Origin: Mucilaginibacter sp. OK283
Lineage (GTDB): Bacteria; Bacteroidota; Bacteroidia; Sphingobacteriales; Sphingobacteriaceae
Assembly: GCF_900110415.1 (NCBI RefSeq)
Contig: NZ_FODR01000007.1
Location: forward strand, 1-64,000
Length of the DNA: 64,000 nucleotides
Direction: 5' to 3'
In this document: piece by piece, positions 18,128-25,897 of the stretch
How positions within the stretch are numbered: the stretch's first letter is position 1
Layout of the letters: each line of letters begins with the position of its first letter
Position numbers and translations under genes: made by a program
Notes under the pieces: model-generated
Seen by the model: the letters and a program-made list of their open reading frames with translations, nothing else
Told to the model about the DNA's origin: nothing
Databases searched by the model: none

Positions 18128-20512
18128 ATGATAAAAAACTATATTAAAATTGCCTGGCGGAATTTAAAACGCAACAAGGCTTATGCCACTATAAGTGTTA
18201 TTGGCTTGGCGTTGGGTATTGCCTGTGGTATCCTGATATTTACACTGGTTACCTATCACCTAAGCTTCGATACTTTTCATAAAGATTCGGACAGGATATA
18301 CCGTTTGTATACCGAATGGCATGACGATGGCATTGGAAAATCAAACGGCGTGCCGCAACCATTAGGAAAAACCTTCAGGAATGACTTTACTATCGGCGAA
18401 AAAACCGCGAGGGTAATTAACTTCACAGGTACCCTTATCACCATAACAAACGGCACGGAGGTTAAAAAATTCCAGGAAGATGACGGCGTGGCTTTTACCG
18501 AGCCGGAATATTTTGATATTTTAAACTTCCCCTTAATTAAAGGCGATAAAAAGAAAATGCTGGTTGCGCCGGGTGAGGCGTTGGTTACACAAAAAATAGC
18601 ACAAAAATATTTTGGCAACGATAACGCCATTGGCAAAGTGTTTCGCCTGGATAATAAGGTGAATTTTACGATCACCGGTATCTTGAAGGATTTACCCAAT
18701 AATACAGATCGCCGGCAACAGATTTATGTATCGTACGGTAACATGGACGAGTACACCGGCAATAAGCGGCGCGAAGAGAATTGGGGTGGTGTATATAGCG
18801 GGAGCGAGGTATTCACCAAATTAAAAAAAGGGGTAACCCAGGCACAGGTAGATGCAACCACCGCACAAATTGTTAAAAAGCATTACACAGGCCGCGATTT
18901 AAAAGTTTGGTTTTTTAAGCTGCAACCCCTTAACGATATGCACTTTAACCCCGAACTGAATGGCTATGCCGATAAAAAGTACCTTTGGGCACTATTCTTT
19001 ATTGGCCTGTTCCTGATTATTACCGCAAGTGTAAATTTTGTTAACCTGGCAACAGCGCAGGCACTTAACCGGGCAAAAGAGGTTGGCGTACGAAAAGTTT
19101 TGGGCAGTATGCCCGGCCAGTTGTTTTGGCAATTTATAGCCGAAACAGCTTTAATAACGATATTTGCGATACTGGTTGCTATAGGCTTATCGTATATCGC
19201 TTTACCTGCTATCAATCACCTGTTTCAGTCAGAAATGGAATTCAATAAAAGCGAATTAGCTGTTTTTATTGTATTAATTGGCGTTGCGGTAGTGTTTTTA
19301 TCGGGGTCATACCCGGGTTTGGTATTGGCCAGGTTTCAGCCTATTCAGGCGCTTAAAAGTAAACTTTCGCAAAAGGATATCGGTGGATTTTCATTGCGCA
19401 GGGTGTTGGTGGTTACCCAATTTACCATTTCGCAGGTGCTGATTATCGGCACTATCATTATAGTGTCGCAGCTGCATTATTCGCAAACTGCCGATTTGGG
19501 CTTTAACAAGGATGCTATTGTATTATTACCCATCCCCAAAAACGACAATAAGGCCATTTTAAGCACCATGAAAAATCAGTTAAACCAAATTCAAGGTGTC
19601 GAAAAGGTGACTTATTGCTATAGGCCTCCCGCGTCGCAATCCAATAACAGTACAGGCGTTAATTTTGACCATCGGGCCGAAGAGGAGCATTGGAGTATCA
19701 ACGTTAAATCGGCAGATGAAAACTATCTTTCAACCTTTGGGTTGAAACTGGTTGCCGGCCGCAATTTCTTTCCTTCAGATACCACACGCGAGTTTGTAGT
19801 GAATGAGATGGTAGCCAAAAAACTAAACATGAAGCCGCAGGATTTGATAGGTAAAATGTTATCGATTAATGGTAAAGGTACAACTGCACCCATAGTTGGT
19901 GTGGTGAAGGATTTTTACAACTATTCGTTCCACAGTGAAATTTCGCCTGTGTGCATTATGCCAAATTATAAAGGTTATTCTACCATTGCCATCAAAATGA
20001 ATATGCGTAATGCCAAGGCATCGTTAGCATCCTTTGAAAAGGTATGGAATCAGGGCTTTCCCGAAGAGTTTTATTCGTATCAGTTTCTGGACGATAGTAT
20101 CAGGAAATTTTATGAATTGGATAATATCCTGCTAACACTCATAGAAGCTTTCGCGGGCATCGCTATAGCGATAGGCTGTCTTGGCTTGTATGGCTTAGTT
20201 TCATTTATGGCTGTACGTAAAACAAAAGAAATTGGCGTACGCAAAGTTTTAGGTGCAAGCATTTCATCTGTGCTATGGGTTTTTGGCAAAGAGTTTTCGA
20301 TCTTATTGGTGATTGCATTTGTTATTGCCTCGCCGTTGGCGTATTGGGCCATGCATAATTATTTAAAAGATTTCCAATACAGGATATCCATCGGGCCCGA
20401 AATTTTCGTCGAATCCATATTGTTCACGTTTGTGATAGCGGCAATAACGGTAAGCTACCGATCGGTGCTGGCCGCGCTGGCTAACCCGGTGAAAAGTTTA
20501 AGAAGCGAATGA
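18128..20512 (+). CDS. FtsX/MacB-like ABC transporter permease, P8
   Basis: Permease of 794 residues. First coupling motif KEVGVRKVLGSM near 317, second KEIGVRKVLGAS near 700. It shares TYHLSFDTFHKDSDRIYR near 41-58 and the second-domain motif RPPASQSNNSTGVNF with the P5 subgroup; DFxxxS motif GVVKDFYNYSFHSEI. The last loop reads RISIGPEIFVESILF instead of the common SWWIF, a difference shared in kind only with P4. C-terminus ANPVKSLRSE. Confidence 0.94.
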   Translation: MIKNYIKIAWRNLKRNKAYATISVIGLALGIACGILIFTLVTYHLSFDTFHKDSDRIYRLYTEWHDDGIGKSNGVPQPLGKTFRNDFTIGEKTARVINFTGTLITITNGTEVKKFQEDDGVAFTEPEYFDILNFPLIKGDKKKMLVAPGEALVTQKIAQKYFGNDNAIGKVFRLDNKVNFTITGILKDLPNNTDRRQQIYVSYGNMDEYTGNKRREENWGGVYSGSEVFTKLKKGVTQAQVDATTAQIVKKHYTGRDLKVWFFKLQPLNDMHFNPELNGYADKKYLWALFFIGLFLIITASVNFVNLATAQALNRAKEVGVRKVLGSMPGQLFWQFIAETALITIFAILVAIGLSYIALPAINHLFQSEMEFNKSELAVFIVLIGVAVVFLSGSYPGLVLARFQPIQALKSKLSQKDIGGFSLRRVLVVTQFTISQVLIIGTIIIVSQLHYSQTADLGFNKDAIVLLPIPKNDNKAILSTMKNQLNQIQGVEKVTYCYRPPASQSNNSTGVNFDHRAEEEHWSINVKSADENYLSTFGLKLVAGRNFFPSDTTREFVVNEMVAKKLNMKPQDLIGKMLSINGKGTTAPIVGVVKDFYNYSFHSEISPVCIMPNYKGYSTIAIKMNMRNAKASLASFEKVWNQGFPEEFYSYQFLDDSIRKFYELDNILLTLIEAFAGIAIAIGCLGLYGLVSFMAVRKTKEIGVRKVLGASISSVLWVFGKEFSILLVIAFVIASPLAYWAMHNYLKDFQYRISIGPEIFVESILFTFVIAAITVSYRSVLAALANPVKSLRSE

Positions 20513-20675
20513 TAATTTGGTCATTGATGCTTATCTGGTGGTAAATAAGTCAACTTAAAAGACTAATGACAGCGCAGTGAAATGGCAAATGACCAATCGC
20601 CAATGACAGCATAGCGAAATGACCAATGACCAATGACTAATGACAGTGCAGCGAAATGACTAATGACTAAATAAC
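20513..20675. repeat. AATGAC-word spacer between P8 and P9
   Basis: This 163-bp spacer starts with GGTCATTGATGCTTATCTGG and continues with at least seven imperfect AATGACC/AATGACT words and AGCGCAGTGAAATGG-type segments up to P9. The P10-P11 spacer has the same layout (GGTCATT, then GTGCTTATCTCGCGGCAAGT, then AATGACC words), so these two are related copies. Confidence 0.75.
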
Positions 20676-23057
20676 ATGATAAAAAACTATTTCAAAATAG
20701 CTTTGCGCAACCTGTGGAAGCATAAAGCATTTTCTATTATCAATATAACAGGCTTATCCATAGGGATAACAGCCTGCTTTTTTATATTTATGTATGTAGG
20801 CTTTGAGCTGAGCTACGATAAAATGCATACAAAGGCCGATAGGATCTATCGCCTGGTTACAGATATTAAAACACCTACCGAAACCATCAATACGGGCGTT
20901 ACGGCATGGCCATTTGCTCCAAACATTAAAGCCGATTTTCCGGAAGTGGAATCGTTTGTACGGATAAGCGGCGGAAGCTTCCTCGTAAAAAAGGGTAATA
21001 TTAAGTTCCAGGAAGAGCACTCCATATTTGCCGACTCCGCATTTTTTAAGGTTTTTGATTTTAAACTGCTGAAAGGTGATCCCAAAACAGCATTGTCGGA
21101 AGTAGCCACAATCGTATTTTCCGAATCGGCAGCAAAAAAATACTTTGGAAATACCGACCCGGTAGGGCAAACGGTGTTGGTTACCGGCGATAATATACCG
21201 GCCAAAGTTACCGGGGTTATGAAGGATATCCCCGAAAATTCGCAGATTAAAGCAGATATGCTGATATCTATGGTTTCGCTTACCCAGAAGTTTAACAAGG
21301 GGCTGGATAACCAATGGAGCAATTTTGGAGCATCAAGCTATTTGCTGTTAAAACCCGGCACAAATTTTAAAAACCTTGAAGCTAAGCTGCCCGCTTTTTT
21401 AGAACGTCGCAACGGCGAAGAGGAAAAGAAACAACACATGTTTTTTAAACTGTTTTTAGAGCCTTTAAAAACGGTTTACCTGTACTCCAAACGCGGTGGA
21501 CAGGAATCAGGAAGTATAAACAATGTTTACATATTTACTGTTGTAGCCATATTTATATTATTGATAGCCTGTATCAACTTCGTGAATTTAACCACCGCAC
21601 GGTCTGTTGAACGGGCCAAAGAGGTTGGCATCCGCAAAGTGGTTGGCGCCGAAAAAGGACAATTGGCCAGCCAGTTTATCGGCGAATCGGTAGTACTTTG
21701 CCTTATTGCATTTGTACTTACCATCATACTTTCGGTTTTAGTCTTACCGTTATTTAATCAGCTTGCCGGTAAAACAATTAGCGCGGGTATATTTTCTAAC
21801 TGGTATTATGTGGCCATCTTGCTGGGCACATCTGTGGCTATAGGGCTTATCGCCGGTATTTACCCGGCGTTGGTTTTATCGTCGTTTATGCCGGTATTGG
21901 TGTTAAAAGGCAGATTTTCGAGCAGTAAAAAGGGAAATGTGTTACGTAAAACATTGGTAATAGCCCAATTCACTATTTCGATATTCCTTATTATAGGTAC
22001 TATCATAGTTTACACCCAGATGGACTTTATGCAAAACCGGGATCTTGGTTTTAGTAAAGATCAGATGCTCGTTTTGGATACCAACGATGATCCCGCCGGC
22101 AAGGCACTTAAAGAAGCGCTTACATCAATTCCTGGTGTAAAATCAGCAGCGATGTCATCAAGCGTTCCGGGCGGCGGCAATCCCGGTGCCTATTCCGAGA
22201 TTGAGAATAAAAAGGGCGATTTGCAGATAGCTAATCTCGATCTGTATTTTGTCGACTGGGATTATGTAAACCAATTTAAGATTAAGATGGTAGCAGGCAG
22301 GTCATTTTCCCGTGAGTTTGGCACAGATACCGCCCAGGCCATGTTATTGAACGAGGCTGCAGTTAAATTATTTGGCTATAGCTCACCACAACAGGCCATT
22401 GGCAAACGCTTTAAACAATGGGGCCGCGAGGGCAAAATAGTTGGGGTGATGAAGGATTTCCATTTCCGGTCATTACAGGAAGTTATTAAACCGTTAAGCA
22501 TGCGCATTGAAATGAAGAACATCTCTTTAATTTCGGTAAAAATGTCAACCCAAAATACCGTGGCAACGCTGGCCGCCATTGAAAATAAATGGAAGATGTT
22601 AATTCCGAACAGGCCGTTCAGCTATTACTTTTTAGATGAATTTTTTGACCGGCAGTACCGGGCTGAACAGCGCTTTGGCAAGCTGTTCCTCAACTTTGCT
22701 GTGCTGGCCATATTTATATCATGCCTTGGTTTATTGGGCCTGGCATCGTACAGCACACTGCAGCGCACCCGCGAAATTGGCATCCGCAAGGTATTGGGCG
22801 CCACAGTACCCGGCATTGTAAATATGTTATCCAGGGATTTTATCATATTGGTCATCATATCTTTCTTTATCGCATCGCCTCTGGCGTACTGGTTTATGCA
22901 TAGCTGGCTCAATGATTTTGCCTACCGTATTGATATCAGCTGGTGGATCTTCGCCACCGCCGGCATCCTAGCTTCCGTTATCGCCCTGGGCACCATCAGT
23001 TTCCAGGCCATCCGCGCAGCGTTAAGCAACCCGGTTAAAAGTTTAAGAAGCGAATAG
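20676..23057 (+). CDS. FtsX/MacB-like ABC transporter permease, P9
   Basis: Permease of 793 residues. First coupling motif KEVGIRKVVGAE near 315, second REIGIRKVLGAT near 698. The first periplasmic domain has AKKYFGNTDPVGQ; the second has SSVPGGGNPGAYSE, FGTDT and GVMKDFHFRSLQEVI. The FGTDT motif groups it with P1, P12 and P13. C-terminus SNPVKSLRSE. A strong intrinsic terminator starts 30 bp after the stop, so P9 ends a transcription unit. Confidence 0.94.
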   Translation: MIKNYFKIALRNLWKHKAFSIINITGLSIGITACFFIFMYVGFELSYDKMHTKADRIYRLVTDIKTPTETINTGVTAWPFAPNIKADFPEVESFVRISGGSFLVKKGNIKFQEEHSIFADSAFFKVFDFKLLKGDPKTALSEVATIVFSESAAKKYFGNTDPVGQTVLVTGDNIPAKVTGVMKDIPENSQIKADMLISMVSLTQKFNKGLDNQWSNFGASSYLLLKPGTNFKNLEAKLPAFLERRNGEEEKKQHMFFKLFLEPLKTVYLYSKRGGQESGSINNVYIFTVVAIFILLIACINFVNLTTARSVERAKEVGIRKVVGAEKGQLASQFIGESVVLCLIAFVLTIILSVLVLPLFNQLAGKTISAGIFSNWYYVAILLGTSVAIGLIAGIYPALVLSSFMPVLVLKGRFSSSKKGNVLRKTLVIAQFTISIFLIIGTIIVYTQMDFMQNRDLGFSKDQMLVLDTNDDPAGKALKEALTSIPGVKSAAMSSSVPGGGNPGAYSEIENKKGDLQIANLDLYFVDWDYVNQFKIKMVAGRSFSREFGTDTAQAMLLNEAAVKLFGYSSPQQAIGKRFKQWGREGKIVGVMKDFHFRSLQEVIKPLSMRIEMKNISLISVKMSTQNTVATLAAIENKWKMLIPNRPFSYYFLDEFFDRQYRAEQRFGKLFLNFAVLAIFISCLGLLGLASYSTLQRTREIGIRKVLGATVPGIVNMLSRDFIILVIISFFIASPLAYWFMHSWLNDFAYRIDISWWIFATAGILASVIALGTISFQAIRAALSNPVKSLRSE

Positions 23058-23087
23058 GCGAGAAGTAAGAATAAAGAGTAAATTGTC

Positions 23088-23121
23088 AATCAGGTTGCAT
23101 ATTGCACCTGATTTTTTTTTT
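23088..23121 (+). terminator. intrinsic terminator after P9
   Basis: AATCAGG pairs with CCTGATT and TGCA with TGCA, with one bulged T and a TAT loop, followed by a run of ten or more T. This is the clearest Rho-independent terminator in the permease array. Confidence 0.9.
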
Positions 23122-23388
23122 GGCTATTCTTTATATTGATCTTAAAATCAATTTTATGTGTGTTAATTCTGCTATGGGGCGTTTTGACCCTTCTAGTTCA
23201 CTTAGCACTAAATAAACCTGTATAGCTATTCAAAATGGATCATTCATCTGTTCGCCAGTGCACGGCTACCGTCCGCTTTCGTACGGTTTATAATTTTTTT
23301 ATTTTTATAAATAATTGATAATTAATTAATTATGTAATTGGTACGGGTTTTAGTATTTAAATAGTACACACGCCAAACAATTGGACTT
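23122..23388 (+). promoter_or_regulatory. regulatory region upstream of P10
   Basis: This gap between the P9 terminator and P10 holds no gene. It has a dyad ACCGTCCGCTTTCGTACGGT (23268-23287; outer and inner bases symmetric), a nearby TGTTCGCCAGTG word (23249-23260), a very AT-rich tract (23288-23335) and the box TTGGTACGGGTTTTA at 23338-23352, 36 bp before the ATG. The TGTTCG..AGTG, GTACGGT and TTGGTAYG elements also occur before P6. The layout suggests an activator-dependent, possibly sigma-54-type promoter; this is inference. Confidence 0.5.
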
Positions 23389-25779
23389 ATGTTGGAAAAT
23401 TATATAAAAATAGCCTGGCGAAACCTGCTCAAGCATAAGGTTTTCTCCATCATCAACGTAAGCGGTTTGGCCATTGGTGTGGCTGCCTTCTGGCTTATCA
23501 GTTTATACGTAGCTGATGAATGGAGCTATGACCGTTATCATGCAAAGGCAGATCGTGTTTTTAGGGTTGCGCAGCATGGCGAGTGGAATGGCGGTAAATT
23601 TAACCTGGCCGTTACATCGCCGCCTTATGGCCCTACTTTAAAAAATGACTATCCCGAAGTTGAGGATTTTGTCCGTATAGACGCAGAAGGCGGTGGCAAA
23701 GTAGTTTACGGCGATAAGCAGGTAAATGAAGGCGGCATCCTTTTTACCGATAATGGCTTTTTTAATATATTCAGCCACCACTTTTTATCAGGCGGTGCAG
23801 GTTCGGCCTTGTCAAAGCCGCAAACTGTGGTTTTAACCAAAACGCTGGCTGTTAAACTTTTTGGCGATGCAGATAATGCGCTTAATAAAACAATCACCAT
23901 TAATGATCAGCCAAACGCGGTTACAGGGGTGATTGAGGATGTACCTGCAAACTCGCATTTTTCATTTGCGGCTTTGCGCTCATTTCCATCGGGTTATACC
24001 GATAGGTGGGGCAACTCGGGCATATATACTTACCTGCTACTAAAAAATCATGACGATTTTAAAAAGATAGAGGCCGGTTCGGTTGCGTTTCACAAAAAGT
24101 ATCTTACCGCCGACCTTGGCCCTATGAAGTACCGGCTGGAGCTTCAGCCGCTTACGGATATCCATTTAAAATCAAACCTTGGTTACGAGATTGGCAACAA
24201 CGGTAACATTACCTACGTGTACGTGTTTGGCGTTGTGGCTTTGCTAATATTGGTAATCGCGGTTATCAATTATGTAAACTTGGCAACAGCCCGTTCATCG
24301 GTGAGGATGAAAGAGATAGGCGTGCGCAAGGTTATTGGTTCCAGTAAAAAGCAATTGATGCTGATGTTTTTTGCCGAATCTGTTTTGTTAACGGTTATTG
24401 CTACAGTTGTTGCTGTGGTACTAATTGAAGTAGCGCTGCCTTATTTTAACCGGTTATCGGGCAAAACATTAATACTAACCCAATTCGGACAGGCCGAAAC
24501 TATTGCAGCTTTAGCCATATTCTCGTTTTTTACCGGCATGTTTAGCGGTTTATATCCGGCGTTGTTCCTGTCGGGTTTCGGCACTATATCTGCTATCAAA
24601 GGACAGGTGGGCAGTCAATCGGCTACCATATTATTCCGCAAATCGCTGGTAATATTTCAGTTTATTGTTACCATCGTAATGATAGCCGGATCATGTATAA
24701 TTTATCAACAGCTAAATTTTGTAATGAACAAGGATTTGGGTTTTAACAAGGCCCAGGTGCTCACCTTTCACATCGGCGATAAATCGGCACGTACAAAAAT
24801 AGCTGCCCTTAAAAGTCAATTGCTGCAAAACCCGGCTATAGAAAGCGTTGGCATAGCCGGTAACCCAATTGGTAATAACAACATTGGCGGTGGCGATTTT
24901 AACCTTGGCCCCGATGGTAAAATAAACCCCGAATCGAAAATTGTAGAAAACCTGGTTGTTGACCAGGATTTTATCCCTACACTGCAAATAAAAATGGCAA
25001 AAGGGCGCAATTTTTCGCCATCGATGGCTACTGATCAAAAAGAAGCCATCATAGTAAACCAAACCCTGGTAAATGAAATGGGCTGGAAGGATGCTGTAGG
25101 CAAAAGGGTGCGTACGGGTGTTGATGAGAAGGGTAATGTAATATCGCAAACCATTATTGGCGTGGTAAAGGATTTTAACACCTACTCGTTACAGCATAAA
25201 GTAGAGCCTATGGTACTGCAGATGCCGGCCAAAGCAAACGACGAGGATAATTTATACGTGCGGATAGCCAAAACTAATATCCCGGCAACGCTTGATTATA
25301 TCCGCAAAGTATACGGTCGTTTTGATATCGAGAGCAAAGCAGAATTCAACTTTCTTGATCAGAACTTTGCCAAACAATACCAGTCGGAACAAAAACAAGG
25401 CAACATCCTGTTCATATTTACCATATTGGCCATCAGCATAGCCTGCCTTGGCCTGTTTGGCCTTGTAACGTTTACTGCCGAGCAAAGGATAAAAGAAATA
25501 GGTATCCGCAAGGTGTTGGGGGCAAGTGTAACCTCTATCGTTGGGCTGTTGTCAAAAGATTTAATCAAGCTGGTTTTAATATCAACTATAGTAGCATGGC
25601 CATTGGCCTGGTACGGCATGGGCCAATGGCTGCAAAGCTTTGCCTATCGTATTAACATCCATTGGTGGGTATTTGCCATAGCAGGCACAGTAGCTATCGC
25701 GATAGCCCTTGTTACAGTAAGCATACAATCAATAAAAGCCGCGACGGCTAACCCGGCGAAGAGCCTTAAAAGTGAATGA
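23389..25779 (+). CDS. FtsX/MacB-like ABC transporter permease, P10
   Basis: Permease of 796 residues, probably the first gene of the third unit (P10-P15). The start MLENYIKIAWRN fits the family. First coupling motif KEIGVRKVIGSS near 307, second KEIGIRKVLGAS near 701. The first periplasmic domain carries AVKLFGDADNALNK; the second begins IGNNNIGGGDFNLGPDG, then MATDQKEAIIVNQT and GVVKDFNTYSLQHKV. C-terminus ANPAKSLKSE. Confidence 0.94.
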   Translation: MLENYIKIAWRNLLKHKVFSIINVSGLAIGVAAFWLISLYVADEWSYDRYHAKADRVFRVAQHGEWNGGKFNLAVTSPPYGPTLKNDYPEVEDFVRIDAEGGGKVVYGDKQVNEGGILFTDNGFFNIFSHHFLSGGAGSALSKPQTVVLTKTLAVKLFGDADNALNKTITINDQPNAVTGVIEDVPANSHFSFAALRSFPSGYTDRWGNSGIYTYLLLKNHDDFKKIEAGSVAFHKKYLTADLGPMKYRLELQPLTDIHLKSNLGYEIGNNGNITYVYVFGVVALLILVIAVINYVNLATARSSVRMKEIGVRKVIGSSKKQLMLMFFAESVLLTVIATVVAVVLIEVALPYFNRLSGKTLILTQFGQAETIAALAIFSFFTGMFSGLYPALFLSGFGTISAIKGQVGSQSATILFRKSLVIFQFIVTIVMIAGSCIIYQQLNFVMNKDLGFNKAQVLTFHIGDKSARTKIAALKSQLLQNPAIESVGIAGNPIGNNNIGGGDFNLGPDGKINPESKIVENLVVDQDFIPTLQIKMAKGRNFSPSMATDQKEAIIVNQTLVNEMGWKDAVGKRVRTGVDEKGNVISQTIIGVVKDFNTYSLQHKVEPMVLQMPAKANDEDNLYVRIAKTNIPATLDYIRKVYGRFDIESKAEFNFLDQNFAKQYQSEQKQGNILFIFTILAISIACLGLFGLVTFTAEQRIKEIGIRKVLGASVTSIVGLLSKDLIKLVLISTIVAWPLAWYGMGQWLQSFAYRINIHWWVFAIAGTVAIAIALVTVSIQSIKAATANPAKSLKSE

Positions 25780-25897
25780 TTTGGTCATTAGTCATTGGTG
25801 CTTATCTCGCGGCAAGTAAATCAACTTAAAGTATCAATAACAGCGAAATGACCAATGACCAATGACAGCGTAGCGAAATGACTAATGACTAAACAAA
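25780..25897. repeat. AATGAC-word spacer with inverted repeat, P10-P11
   Basis: GGTCATTAGTCATTGG at 25783-25798 can pair with the AATGACCAATGACC and GACTAATGAC words at about 25848-25890. The order of words matches the P8-P9 spacer, including TCAACTTAAA and AGCGAAATGAC. The start codon of P11 follows directly. Confidence 0.75.

Noticed and set aside
20754..21314. 186-codon minus-strand open frame inside P9 (and similar long antisense frames inside P5 and others)
   Set aside because: These mirror the conserved permease codons on the other strand; no signal of their own, and they recur at equivalent places in paralogues.
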